Shown here piece after piece: positions 12,474 to 25,654 of a DNA stretch of 64,000 bases (its first letter is position 1; each line of letters opens with the position of its first letter). The stretch lies in contig CM060912.1 in the NCBI GenBank assembly GCA_030737875.1, forward strand, positions 208,891,231-208,955,230, in the 5' to 3' direction. Below the pieces are notes generated by a model. The model searched no databases and had not been told where the DNA came from. It saw nothing but the letters and a program-made list of their open reading frames with translations. The position numbers were made by a program, and so were the translations under genes. Origin of the DNA: Allium sativum (taxonomy: Eukaryota > Streptophyta > Magnoliopsida > Asparagales > Amaryllidaceae).

Positions 12474-15400
12474 TGTGACACTCCATGTCCATTAATGTCA
12501 CTCACTAAGGGAATACATTAAGTTTTGTGAAGCGTTATAGGTAAACAGACACAGAATAATTACAAGACAGATATAAATAAGATAGCAGCGGAAATTTAAA
12601 TTTTTATTTCAAACATAAATCATAATGTCATGGTCCATAATACCATAAGTCACAAAAACCATTACAATAAAATAACTTATGTCTTGCACCGTCAGAGTAT
12701 ATAAGTATATAAAAAGCATAATTCCCTAAATAAAAGAGTTAAGCCATGGTAGAGACAAGAACTTGAGCTATACTTCAGAAGGAGCTCCTAGCAAGATGGT
12801 ATCAGATTCCTAACTAAGCCTGAGTGTTTACTCCCTGAAAACCTGGGGGGAGGGGGGAACGGAAGAAAGAAGAGAAACAAAAAGAGTCAGACATAAAGTC
12901 TGGCGAGTCTAGTTACTTTTAACCAGTAAATAAATAAAAGTAACATGATAGGCATACAAAGTGGATAAGAGAGATCACTACATGAATGGTAGGTGTGACA
13001 AGGTAGATAGGATAAGGTGTGTACACTTTTCTAATGATTACTCTGCACGACTACTAGTATAACCAGAATGAGATGATCCTTTCCACTATAAGTTGGTAGA
13101 CTTAGGGCATACGTCCAAGTGTACCCTAACCGCTACCCTAATCGATCGGCTACCTACTCCGTAGATACTCTGTGCTGGCCCTATGGTAATATGTATCATG
13201 TCCTATAGTGGCAACTTCTCACTGATATGCACAACCCCATATCTACAGGTGTCACGGTCGTCTTATCCTCCTCTGTCCGGCTCAGGCACGCACATGTCCT
13301 GGTTGGTTTGCGTCGCCCACACCATCCTCCACGTTTGGATCTCTTACAATCAACCAGTAAGGGTGTCCCCTCTCCGCCTAGTACGGAGTACTTTTATTTG
13401 ATACCTACTCCAGGTTACTAACTGAAATAGGTCCTACACAATATGATACAAGCTCTTCCATTTGTCTTGTATCCCCTACTAGGTTTTCGCTGAATATATA
13501 TACCATTAGGTGTCTTTAATTACATAACCCTATACCAATTATGCTTACCCGTAAAGGTGTCTTTAACTACATAACTCTATTATTTCCTCCGGTTATGTAT
13601 ACCACTAGGTGTCTTTAATTACAAAACCTTATCGGGTTAAGTTTGTGGGCCTATATGTAAACATTACCCACCCCCTCCAGATTTGCTTAACCCATCCACT
13701 ATCCAATCAATTTACTTAACCCTAATTTTAGTTCATAATCATACAATCTCTATGGATTAGATTTGGTTAAGTAGTCCAATTCATTACCATGTCCATTTAT
13801 GGTTTATAATGGGCTAGACCTCCCACATTAGGCCTACATAGTGTGGATGCTGGGTATGCCGGTCGGGTCCAGGCAGTCTTATTCCACAATTCGGCCTAAC
13901 CTCGTGTCTTAGCTCGATTCGTATTTGCGTACTTAGACCTCCCACATTAGGTTCAACATTAGTGGCTGCTGGATATGCCGGTCGGGTCCGGTCAGACTTC
14001 CACCACTAATGCAACCTAACCTCGTGTCATAAGTACAATTACAATTCCTAATTGCAATTACTAGACATTCCATTATTAATTAATTAATCAATTAATTAAA
14101 CCTTTCCCTTTATGGTTTTATAGGTGTTAATGCCCACTCTACCCAATAGTTTGAATTATATGTCCAAAATTTTCATATTCAAATTATACCATTATTAACC
14201 CTTTTTCCCCCGTTTCTTAACTAGCGTCCTCACAAAATTGGCAGCATGCCTAGGCTAGATAATAGCCTAGCCATAAACGATAAAAAGGAAAAAATAGTAA
14301 GAGTGTAACAAAAAGTGATTGTTCAACTTGGCATATGCATATACTATCATGGTGATAAGGTGAATATACGTACTGGCATGGACATGTATTCAACATCATA
14401 ACAAGATGGATATAAGACTGGTGAACTTGTGGCAGTCAATTGATTCTAACATAACTATGGTGTCCCAATAAGCATAGTAAGATCTAAACTAGCAATTTAG
14501 ATGTCCAATTGGTCTTGATCTAACATGATAAACACAAGGGAATAAATTAGAACACATAATTCAAATCCAAAGGCTAAAATAGATCTAACACCATTAGGAT
14601 GACATAATAGCATGCTTAGATCTAAATATGGGTTCACATGTCCAATTTACAACATATCTAAGTTGATCGCAATATGACAGGTGAAAGGTGATTTACATAA
14701 AGAATTATATCTAACCAATGTTGCAACTTTCCAAATTAACAGATATACATTCACCACAATATAGTTACAAGTCAAGATCCACATAGGCAATATAATAGAA
14801 TAACCACAATTGCATTAGATCTAAAGGTGTAGATCTATTATGACATAGTATAAGATTTAACAATAGCATAGATTCATAGTTTACATCATATCCAATTCAC
14901 AGTCTTCCATAATTCACTTTTATTCATGTAAACCTAAAAGCAACTAGAAACTCATAGCGTTAGGTTTAGAGAGTAGAGAAAGAATGGATCTTAAATTTCT
15001 GGATTTGATTTGCAAAGTTGAATGTTGTACGTTGTTGAAGAAAACGATTCTGCCTTAGTTCGCACGCCAGCAGCATTTAGCTCCCATAATTTCCAATGAA
15101 GAAACAAGAGAATTGGACACATATATATAGCAGCAAAACCCTTTGAAACCGACTGCCACCTCATCCTTAGGGGTATTGACACCCCTTTGGGTGGGTCGAT
15201 CCATAGGTCGACACCCCTTAAGGGGTGTCGATCCTGGTGTCGACACCCCTCTAGGGGGGTCAACCCACTAAAGCGGGAAATCCACCGCCACTTTTCAATT
15301 TTCAAATTTGAACTGTTCTGGATAAAATTCTGACTCATCTCTGACTCATGCATGACTCATATATATATACACACACTCATCCTGAGTGTATCCGAACTTA

Positions 15401-15565
15401 AAACCCTCATAACTCCTCCATACCATGTCTGTTTTACGCAAACCAAATGTCTATCTTAACCAGACGGACATGATGGCATAGTCAATTTTCTTTAATTCTG
15501 AATAATAAATTAATTATTAATTAATTTGTCCTCTTTTAGAGTCGTTAAAAATTCGTGGTGTTACA
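12474..15565 (-). repeat. Element A 5' LTR
   Basis: It starts TGTGACACTCC and ends GTGTTACA. It is collinear with 5281-8390 throughout, with scattered substitutions. The palindrome cluster (GTCGACACCCC, GGGTCGATCC) lies at 15170-15270. The GTGAG motif seen in the 3' LTR reads ATGAG here (about 14945-14955). Small ORFs such as 14991-15353 cover the palindrome cluster and show no family motif. Confidence 0.92.
15121..15130 (-). promoter_or_regulatory. TATA box of element A 5' LTR
   Basis: The minus strand reads CTATATATAT about 440 bases into the LTR. It lies just downstream of the GTCGAC palindrome cluster, the arrangement seen in the other LTR families here. The promoter role is inferred from position and sequence. 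Confidence 0.55.
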
Positions 15566-16655
15566 GAACCGGTGAACTTCAAGATGAATGATGTCGAGCT
15601 TTAATATTGCAGACCTAAATCTCAAGAATATACTATCACTATAATCAGTGATGACTCAAGTTGAGGAGTAAAGCTCTTCAAGAAGAAGAAATTCTATGCT
15701 TTCAACCGATTTCAACTAGGAATAAAACATAATTCGAACGTGCTGGTGTATCTTAAAGTAAGAGTGCGCTATTATTTGAGAATTTTGGAACTATGGTATC
15801 TAATAGGTTTAGGTTTTTTGTTCCAATTGGAAAGAAGAAAGTGAAGAGGATGCAGTTAGAGAAAACCTATAGAAAAACAAAGCAAAGAAAATAAAGTGGT
15901 GCAGATTGCTAAAGTTAAACCATTGGATTTTTTTATATCTAAACCGTCCATATAACAAATATGTGAGAATGTGGATTGCTGAAATTTCTGTTAGGTCACA
16001 AATTCATAAATATGTTCCCACGTCTTTATGACACCATCAAATTTTAAAAAAAATAAAACATAGATAGTGTCACTACGACGTTATTAAAATTTATTGGCAT
16101 CATAAACACATAAGTAACTTACAACACATTTTGGATGCCAAATCAAAAATTGGCGTCATTTTCATGACGTAGTAACGCATAGCTAATTATTGATACTGTT
16201 ACTACCAAAACAACCTTAGCACAAGACGGCAGTGAAGGGATGTCAAATGAACATAAGGAAGGGATAAAGAATTCCAGAGCAAATCAGGCCGATACCCCCT
16301 CCGAATAGAAGGGGCCCGAAACCTACAGAGTATCAGCAATGGTTCATCCGACGTGGCTTACTCGCCAGAAATTAACCGATGTAGCGCTAGCAAATTAAAA
16401 GATGAAGAGTATCGGGTCAGAGCGTAAAGACGGTCTGTAATCGACCCCTGAAAAAACAGCCCCGTAGATGACGAAATGGGTTACCTTCGTAAGCAACATA
16501 GGTATATCACCGGAAGCTACCTTCCAGGGAGTCAAACCTAAAGGTTAAACCGAGACTCAAGCAAGGATACAAGCTACTCGTACTAATCCACCTAGTACAT
16601 GAACCATTAACGATTCTTATTCGGCGAATATACACGTACATCACGAGGGCGAGCC
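15566..16655. other. CACTA interior between elements A and C
   Basis: No coding region was recognised. The first 450 bases are unassigned; if A is removed they join the sequence left of 5280. Positions 16010-16210 hold a second set of CACTA-like subterminal words. From about 16239 the composition becomes less AT-rich (for example around CCCCCTCCGAATAGAAGG) and continues, across element C, into 62366 onward. Confidence 0.5.
16010..16210. repeat. CACTA-like subterminal repeat region
   Basis: It contains CACTACGACGTTATT at 16071, TTGGCGTCATTTTCATGACG near 16150 and repeated ATTGGCATCAT/TTGGATGCC words. It resembles the right CACTA end at 63300-63418 (shared ACTTACAACAC followed by TTT, and GACGTCAT), but no proper terminus with TAGTG is present. 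It may be an end of a further, decayed CACTA copy. Confidence 0.4.
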
Positions 16656-17597
16656 TGAAACGAACCAAACTTCCCCGTAAATGAAAGTACGGATTGAATT
16701 GAGAACAAGGCAAATCAGAACACAAATAGAAGAACATTTTATTGCTTGTTACAACAATTACATCAAAGTACAAGAAAATATCAGAGTACGAATAAATATT
16801 ACACATTGGAAATACAATATCAGAGATTTAAATTACATTTGAATAGCAGCGGAAAAATAATACAAAACACAACTGAAAGAAATGCACGGATACAGAGCTT
16901 TCCGGATATCGCTTCAGCTATAAACCAGGATCCCGTGAATATAATATCTGCAAAACCAAAACTACTAGCTGCCCGTGTGGAAAATAAGGGCACCCAGAGT
17001 TTAGGTTAAAACAATAAACTCTAGGTCAATCATGGGACTAGTGTGAGAACTAAAACAGTTATTAGCCTGATTTTGGGTAAATCATGGGAACAACCATATA
17101 ACAAGGAACGGGTTTACTCCACATGAATCTTAGTTTTAAAATAAAACAACGCAATGCTTTTTAGAAAAATGAAGCTATTATAAGACTCGGGTCCCATCAC
17201 ACAATGCAATGCAAGCAAGAGGATAAAGTTTTCCCTTATAATAGCCAAACATGCTTGATATATATAAAGCAAATTTGATATTACTACAAGTGCATAGTGT
17301 TAAAAACAACTTCAAATACAAATGTATCAATCATAGACGACATGGTTACCGTATATTATGTAAACATACTAGTTCTACGATCAAAACCGCATAATGCCGT
17401 ATTGGAAGTTGGATTTCCATCTATGAACCAAGGCAAGGGATCGTCCTTATCGAATTCGAGACACTCTAGCCTGTGCCTTAGGATCAGTCGCAATTGCACC
17501 TAGGAGCGCCAGGGTCGGTCCACAAATATTTTAGTGGATTAGTAATGCCTGAAAAATACATTTCCCTGCCCTGTGGGGCAAAAAATGTGAGACATTA

Positions 17598-20500
17598 TGT
17601 AACACCCCACGTCCGCTAAGGTCACTCATACCAGGGGAATGCCTTAGTTTCGGTGAAGTATTTTAAGTGAATATAGAACAGTAAAATTACAACAAGACAG
17701 ATATAAGTAATACTTGAAAATTTAAAACATCATTTCATTGCAGCGGAAAGTAATACATGTTTGGTTACATCACAAAACCATAAACCAAAGTCAAGTACAT
17801 AATATCCATCTTGATAAAATAGAAGTACATAATCCCACTACATAACTAATAGCCATAAAAGGAAAGATAAGCTCGGCTTCACTTCAGAGGTCCAAGCTTC
17901 ATAGGATAGATACAGCAATCAGATCAAAGCCCACTAGCACCAGGCCCGCTCTAATAACCTGGGGTTGGGGGAAAAAGATAAAAACAACGGGGTCAGACAT
18001 AAGTCTGAGTGAGTCCTATAACCCTAATAATACAATCATTAAAATAACCAGAGAAGACATAAGTTGATATACGGTAACGACTGGGGATGAATGGCTACAC
18101 TAAGCAGCTTGGTAAACTTAGGATAAACTAAGATAACCGTAAAGACGCATTTACCCACCCAAGGATAATTACTAAATTACACCGCCCCAGACCTACCCAA
18201 AGATAATTCCTACACTGCACCACGCCAGTTTTACCTACCTAAGATTAATTCCTACTTAAAGGTTGATCCCACGATATGTACTTAGTAATTTTTACCCAGT
18301 AGTTTCTAGTACCCCTACATAGGTGCCGTCTGCCCCTATCATTACTAAGTGTACCCACTACTCCCAAGCGATCGGCTCCCTAACGTAGATACCCGTGCTG
18401 GTCCCACAATGGGGTGTATCATTTCCCCAAAGTGGCAACCTGATAATATCAATGGTGCACGGCTTTATATCTACACGATGTAACAACGATTTACTATACG
18501 TTGCCACCGCTAACCCGTTTTTGGCCTCTTATAGTCAAGCCCAATATGCGTGTCCCGTCACTCGACTTGGGTCGAGCCCACAAAGATACGTTTGGGATAT
18601 TGGTTGAGATGGGCCCCCCACAAGCTACCACTTAAGCTTGTTATTTTGTCTAGTGTATCCCACTTAACCGCTTTAACCATGTTCACTTACATGTTATAAA
18701 TACTTTGGTTAAGTCATTAATCATATTTTAATTACCACTCAAGGCACCCACTAGATTTCCACATGACACCCAAGTCCTTTACTTAATTCCCACATGCCAC
18801 CCGAGGCACTTACTTAACCCCTTAATCATGTTTAATTACATGTTCCACTTTGGTTAAGTATTCTAATCGTGTTTTCTATTGCCACCCAAGGCAACCCACT
18901 AGTTTCCTCATGCCACCCCAGGCACCCACTTAACCTCTCATGTCCCTCTACATGCTAATGTGGTTAAGTGTTTCTTAATTAATTAATTAAGATCGTAACC
19001 TTTGTAAAGACCTCTCACATTAGACTGTCTTTTATGACCGCTGGTTAAGCCGGTTGGGTCCGGGCAGCCTTATGTCATAACCGAGTCTAACCTCGTGTCT
19101 TTACATTAATCACGTATTTAGTTTGTGCCTAAGACCTCTCACATTGGGCTAACATTTGTAGCAACTGGTTAAGCCGGTCGGGTCCGGGCAGTTTTACACT
19201 ACAAATGAGTCCAACCTCGTGTCTTAGTCGATTAATTACACCTAATTAATCACCCCCATATTAATTATCCCTAATTAATATCAAGCTTTTCATAACATGG
19301 GTAGACCTAACTCAATAGGTAAATTCCCATGGGGTAGACCTAACTCAATAGGTAAATTCCCAACACATAGTATGGGTACACCTAACTTAATAGGCAAATT
19401 CCCATACTATGTTCCTTTATTTTATGTTATGCATAATTATATTAATTTCACACACAATCTTATTAACTTATGCATTTAATTATCCCATCGTTCCCACGTA
19501 ATTTCGTTCTCATGTCATAACACATATAAAAGGTGTCAACTTGCATATGCATGAACATGTTTCAAAGGTGCCATTTTGCATATTAACAAACACATAACTT
19601 GCATATGAACTTGCATAATATGTCACATAACTTGCATATAATCTTGTATAACATGTCACATAACTTGCATATAATATGTCACATAACTTACATATTCACT
19701 TGCATAATATACTTGCATATTAACCCATAGACTTGCATAATATGTCATCATGAACTTGCATATTAACAAACATGTAACTTGCATATTAACAAACATGTAA
19801 CTTGCATATTAACAAACATGTAACTTGCATAGCATATCTTGCATATTAACATACATGTAACTTGCATATTAACAAACATGTAACTTGCATAGCATATCTT
19901 GCATATTAACATACATGTAACTTGCATAGCATATCTTGCATATTAACATACATGTAACTTGCATAGCATATCACCATGAACTTGCATAACATGCATATGA
20001 TTACATAGCCCACAACTTGCATATTTAGCATCATGCAAACATAACATACATCATATTAAACTTGCATAAACTTACATACTCAACATGCATAAACATAAGA
20101 TTAATGCTAACATCATATCATATGATTCAAGACTCATTAATCCACATACAAAACCATAAATCTCATCATATCTCATCTACTTAGTTTAACAAAAGATCAT
20201 CAAAGTGATAGAAACTCACTACTAGCAATTTTGCACTCCAAATGAAGAAGATTAAGATGCTTAGAAGGGATTAGAGGTTGATTAGAGAGTGATTAGCTTG
20301 CAACCCTCTTCATAAATTAGTGGAGGCCATGAGAGCTAGCATTTTGCCATAGTTTAGTTGTATGATAGATTAATGATGATTTAGGGCTAGGTTAGGGTCT
20401 TATTTATAGGATTAGGTAGTGTTTTAGGCCCTTAGATTAACCCTAGAAGCCATCAGGTCCGTCCAGCACATCAAAAATCGTCACAAGCCACCAAAACACA

Positions 20501-20819
20501 GCCCAACAGCCAAAACAGTGCACCCAGTCCAAACTGGCTCGACACGGGCGCACTTCCCAAGTGCGCCAGTGTATTTTTGTGCTGGCGCACTTCACAGGTG
20601 CGCCAGTGCATTTCTAGCCTGTTTCCGGGTTTTCTGCCTAACTTCGTTCGTCCATATCTCCTTCATACGGACTCCGATTTTCGAAAACTCGGACTCTATT
20701 TCGCGTATTTTTCCGAGACGAACGCAATGGCGCAACCCGTTTTCCATAATTCAGATTTTAAAATTTAATTCTGCCTTGATTTATGTTATAACAAGTTATT
20801 CAAAATACGGGTTGTTACA
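17598..20819 (-). repeat. Element B 3' LTR
   Basis: It starts TGTAACACCCCACGTCCGCT and ends GGGTTGTTACA. On the minus strand it has a TATA-like CCTATAAATAAG near 20400-20411, a cluster of TGGCGCAC/AAGTGCGCCA inverted motifs upstream (20538-20615), a GTGAGTTTCT motif downstream near 20210-20219, and CAGCGGAA about 150 bases from the LTR 3' end (17751). Repeated AACCTCGTGTCTT and GGTCGGGTCCGGGCAG words occur at 19020-19230. Confidence 0.95.
19500..20000. repeat. 23-bp tandem repeats in element B LTR
   Basis: Units of CTTGCATATTAACAAACATG plus TAA repeat with 23-bp spacing, interleaved with shorter ACTTGCATA-containing variants. The same array is at about 27600-28100 in the other LTR. Downstream of the TATA box on the minus strand, so within the transcribed leader. 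Confidence 0.85.
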
Positions 20820-20830
20820 TTCTCCCCTCC
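20820..20830 (-). other. Polypurine tract of element B
   Basis: The minus strand reads GGAGGGGAGAA directly before the LTR start TGTAACAACCC, as in element A. Confidence 0.85.
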
Positions 20831-21392
20831 TTAAAGGATTTCGTCCCCGAAATCTCTAAGTCAAGAAGAACGTATCCTACCAACCAAACAACCATCTACT
20901 AAACCATCAACCACAAGCAACCATTATCCTTAGAAACTTCTAATGATGTATGAACATATGCAAAAAGTGTGTGTATATGTTCCCTATCTAATGTACGAAC
21001 ATATGCAAACCATGATAGTGCCATGCATCCAATATGTATGCGAGATAACCCTATCGACACATACCGTATCTATATGAGTGCACAATCATTCACCAAAATG
21101 CATCATCCATATGATAACACAATCATTATACATCCATCAATATAGCTAACTACACACAATTTTATGCAATATGCAATATGAAGTGATTGAGCCGATCTAG
21201 TGCCTAGAGTGTGTATATATGCATCCACGAGCAACCACCAGCAAACACTTGCATCCACTTGCATCCATCAACCATAACATGTCTCAAACACATGTTTCAA
21301 CCATAGGTTTTCCCTATCTAAAGGTCAAACAACACTAATCGAGAGGACATACTAAAGATAAGGTAAGTACTAGGCAGGCGATAAAGGAGAAG
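20831..21392. other. Untranslated stretch between pol and 3' LTR of B
   Basis: No coding content. It begins with AAAGGATTTCGTCCCCGAAA next to the polypurine tract and has several ATGCATCCA-like words, collinear in layout with 8401-8968 of element A. Confidence 0.6.
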
Positions 21393-24300
21393 TTAAAAGA
21401 CATACTCTCCAAAAAGAAATGGATACAAAGAACGCATCTTCGCTTCCGTCTCCCAAGTAGCATTTCTTTCGTCATCTCCCCATTGCACTCTAGCTAGTTG
21501 AACTTCTCTGTTCCCCAACTTCCTAGTCTCTGACCCAATGATGCGAGTAGGAGCTCGTCGAATCGTCTCATCGCGCTCTAACTCTGCTTCTTTAAGCAAA
21601 CTCGGCTCTACCACCTCAGCGGTCTCATGTAAGCACTTCCTCAAATGGGACACATGAAATACATCCGGTACACCACTAAGTCTGTCAGGCAACTCCACTG
21701 TATATGCCATCCGTCCAATTCTTTCCTTAATGGCCCTACAAACCTTGGTACTCACTTCCTAACAGATCCAAAGTGAACCACATTCCGTAACGGAGACACC
21801 TTGATAAAAAGCATGTCCTAATATCAAACTCAAGCTCTGTTCTCCTCTTGTCCACATAAATTTTTGCCTATTCTGTGCTGCTTTCATCCTTCTTCGAATC
21901 AAGTCAATCTTCTCTGAAGACTCTCTAATCTCATCGGCCCAACCAAGATCTTATCCGTAGATTCCCACCAACATGTAGGTGATCAACAAGGCCTTCCATA
22001 AAGAGCTTCGAAAGGAGCCATACCAATACTGGACTGAAAGCTGTTATTGTATGCGAACTCCACCAAAGGAAGATGTTCTTCCCATGTACCTCCAAAATCC
22101 AAGATACAAAGCCTCAAAAGATCTTCTAAGATACGGTTCACCCTCTCGGTCTGACCGTCCGTCTGAGGATGATATGCGGTGCTCAAACACAACTGAGTCC
22201 CTACCGCCTCTTGCAAACTTCTCCAAAACTCACTAGTGAAGATAGGATCTCGATCGCTCACTATACTGGGAGGTACACCATGCAATCTAATAATCCCTTG
22301 AAGGTAAACTGAAGCTAGACATGGAATAGTCCTCTTGCTCTTCACGGGTATGAAATGGGCACACTTAGTAAGTCTATCTACCATAAGCCCAATCCCCGTA
22401 TTACCCTTCCTTGATTTCTGTTATCCCACGAGGCACTATCCTACTTCCTATTTCGGAACTTCCAACGGGTGAAGCAACCCTCCGGGTTTCTTCTGTTCCA
22501 CTTTCACTTGTTAGCATACCAAGCATCTAGCGACATACTTGGCCGCGTCTTTCTTCATATTGGCCAAAAAGAAAACTCGCCTCATGTCTTGGTACATCTT
22601 GTCCCTACCGGGATGAATGGTCATCTTCGACTGATGTGTATCATCAAGTATAGCCTTCCTTAAATTCTCGTCTTGCGGTACACAAAGTCTACCGTCTCTA
22701 CGCAACCACCCCTTACCATCTAGGGTGTATCTTATTCAAAATGCTGGACGACCCTCTCCTCGTGAGCTTCTTTACTAACTCATCCAACTATGGGTCGTCT
22801 CGCTGTGCTCCGCCAATCTGCCTAAAAGAGTAGGCCTAACCTCCAAGGAGGCTAGCAAAACCGGGTACAAAGTCAACGGAAGGTCTAAAGTGAAACATAG
22901 AAATAAATTCTAAACTCTATAGTTCAACGGACAACCTTTTTCTTCTTAAGGCGTCTACTACCCTGTTTCCCTTGTTAGGGGTATACGCTATCTCAAACTC
23001 ATAAGATGCTAAAAATCCTATCCAAAATCGTCACAACTGTCCATCTCTCACGCAGACCACCCTAGTCGAATTCGACATCCCCCAAATGCAAGCCCCAAAG
23101 GCCGAAACCAATATCAGACAAACACCCAAGGGACATCTCCTTCGAGTTCAGGCAACCTACGTGAGATGATACTAAAAAAAAAAAAATAATAATGGCTAAA
23201 CAATCAAGCCTTTGACCAACTTTGGATGTCCTCGCCAGTCTCGCTCCAAAACCACCGTTTATCCTATAACTGGCTTTGCTCACCCTATTGAGCACATACG
23301 AAAACTTATTATGCTCCTTGAAAAGACCAAGATGTCATTTACAAAGGCCATCACAAACTTATTTAGGTACTCCCTGAACACCCTTCTCTTCCAATCAACA
23401 AAGTATGCGGGGGTGTTCGTCAAACCAAATAGCATCACCAGCCACTCATAAAACCATCCGGAGTCCTAAAGGCAATCTTCTCTATACTATCGTCAGCCAC
23501 TCTCAACTGACGAAACCATGTGGCTTAGTCCAACTGCGAAAATACTGAGGCGCCTACCAACTGATCAAAGAGATCATCAATCTTTGGCAATGGGTGTCTA
23601 TTCTTCTTTGTGAGTTTATTTAGTTCTCTTTAGCCTACACAAAGTTTGAGGGACCCATCCGCCTTCATGGCAAAAACTACTGGAGCGCCCCACTCCGATA
23701 TACTTCTTCTTATGAACCCCTTCTCAAGCAATCGCCTACTTACTTATGGAGTTCCCTCCTCTCACGAGGAGCCTTGTGGCACACTGGCCTAGTCACTGGT
23801 TTGGCATTGTTTACCAGATATATTCGGAAGTCAATCTCCCGCTCCGGAGGTAAGCCCTTCACCTCCTTCAAACACATCCGAGAATTCCCGGACCACTCTA
23901 ACAGATCGCAAACTCTCGACCGACGTGTCAAGCGATTCTAGGTAACTTAGCAAAACAGATTCCATGGGATTACAAAAGATCGCGAGAGTGTTACCCAAGC
24001 GGGTCATAAGCCTAACAACTCTCCCTTCAAAATCAAGAACGGCACCTCTACTGGATAACCAGTTCATGCCCAAAACTAACCCATAGTCCGTGAAGCCCAA
24101 CAAGAATCACATCCAAACTCAATGCTAAGTATAGAAACTTTCAAACCCAAACACATCATGGAGCCCAATTGGGTTTGAAACAACTAAGGGATCATCAACT
24201 AGACTGGTGTCTAAGTGCAGTGACTCAACTAACGATGATGAGATAAAAGAATGCGATGCGCCAGAGTCAAACAAAGTACGTACTGGATGATCAAACAGAA

Positions 24301-25336
24301 AAACCAGACTTTCAACGGAAATAGTTCTACCTCTCTGCTGAATCGGTGGAACTGAGAGAGCCTGAACTTGCCCCCCTGACTGAGGTGGTGCTATAAGAGC
24401 TTGCACCTGACCTCCTGAGGTAGATCCCGCCCTCTGCCCCTTCTTTGGGCAATCCTTCACAAGATGTCCTGCCTCACCACAATGAAAGCAACCGGTCTTC
24501 TTCTTTTTGCGACAATCCTTGCTGAGGTGGCCTGGGGTCCCACAATTGAAGCACTTCTTCTTCTTCTTCTTCCCCTTGTCACCATTGCCTTTTCCACCCT
24601 TGCCTTGTTGTTGTTGCGGTTTCTTCTGATCCCCCTTTTTCTCTGGTGCCTTAGAATTCTTATCATCCTCATGCATAAGTGCCATGTAGACAAGCTTCTC
24701 AAAGGTGGCCCCCAAAGGAATGTGAGTCATAGCTATTCCTTGCAATGGTTCGTTCAAGCCTCTAACGAACCTCAAAGCCTTCTTCTCCGGTGTATTCACC
24801 AACTCTATGCCAAACCTTGCTAATTGATTGAATTTGTTGACATATTCTTTCACCGTGAGATTCCCTTGCTTCAAATTCAAGAACTTCTCCATAAACAGAT
24901 TCTCTTCCGCCCTTGAGAGAAACTTAGCCCCAAACCTTTGCTTGAAATCTGCCCAAGAGTCAACAGGGCGTTCTCCATTAGTGACCTCCCACCAGAATGA
25001 GGCCTCTCCCTTCATTAACCAAGCCGCCAACTTGACTTTCTTTCCCTCTTCCACTTCAAAGATATCTAGCAACTCTTCCACTTCCTTAAGCCAATCTCTA
25101 GCCTCTACGAAAGTCTCTGAACCTAGAAAAGGTTTTCCTCCTATAGCCTTGAACTCCTTACAAATCTTAGCAAAATTATCCACTCTAGGCTGAGGAGGAG
25201 GAATGGTTGTCTCTGGTGTAGTAGCATTGGCTGGACCCGCAGCCGCGGCCCTAGCTTCTTGTAACCTCCTATTAATGAGGTTTCGTCCTTCATTAACCAA
25301 ACAACTATTAGAGCCTTCCTCCCATCGTCCATCCAA
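21393..25336 (-). pseudogene. Element B gag-pol polyprotein, broken
   Basis: A 403-residue open frame (25336-24125) carries capsid-like gag, two CCHC knuckles (residues 262-275 and 283-296) and the start of protease with D-S-G at 357-359. A frameshift follows; LGFTDYGLVLGMNWLSSRGA (24100-24040) and REIDFRIYL (about 23825) continue. RT is decayed, with its catalytic box reading FVNDILVF (about 23340) instead of x-V-D-D. The RNase H region is barely readable. The integrase zinc-binding block (22705-22511, ending RCLVC) and core (22384-21983, with VDRLTKCAHFIPV, IVSDRDPIF and AYHPQTDGQTERVN) are well preserved. The tail (21755-21393) has a GDDERNATWETEAKM chromodomain-like block, intact where A has a stop. 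The product could not support its own transposition. Confidence 0.92.
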
Positions 25337-25640
25337 TAAGTACTTACAAGTTCCCCTCCTTCTTGAACCAACTTCTAATCTGATTTACGTCTAATTCCCT
25401 TGAAGCGGTTTTCCATTCCTATCTATCTTAGAAAGATCATCTACACACGGAGGGGAAACTCAAAACGAGAGAGAAAGAGATTCAAACGGAGAATTCGAAA
25501 GATAAAGATATGGCTATCGGGGATTATGCTTTTCTCTCAAAAACTTTTCTCTTAAAAGACACGTTTTTGAAAATATTCCTTCAAAAATTTTCTTAGAAAA
25601 ATAGTTTTTCTAAAAAATTTATCTGTTCTGGTAACCTTAA

Positions 25641-25652
25641 GCTCTGATACCA
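25641..25652 (-). other. Primer-binding site of element B
   Basis: The minus strand reads TGGTATCAGAGC, exactly the site complementary to plant initiator-methionine tRNA, two bases after the LTR end. Confidence 0.9.
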
Positions 25653-25654
25653 CG

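Larger units (their letters stand above)
5281..15565 (-). mobile_element. Element A: Tekay/Del-like Ty3-gypsy retrotransposon
   Basis: Two LTRs of about 3.1 kb (5281-8390 and 12474-15565) flank a 4.1-kb interior with gag, protease, RT, integrase and chromodomain-like remnants on the minus strand. A polypurine tract abuts the left LTR and an initiator-Met-tRNA type primer site abuts the right one. The flanks GAACT (5276-5280) and GAACC (15566-15570) are a 5-bp duplication with one mismatch. The LTRs differ at several positions per hundred bases, so the insertion is older than element B. It splits the CACTA interior just upstream of the TM9SF fragment. Inactive. Confidence 0.92.

Noticed and set aside
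24464..24823. 119-residue Leu-rich plus-strand ORF
   Set aside because: Antisense of element B's gag lysine-rich and knuckle region.
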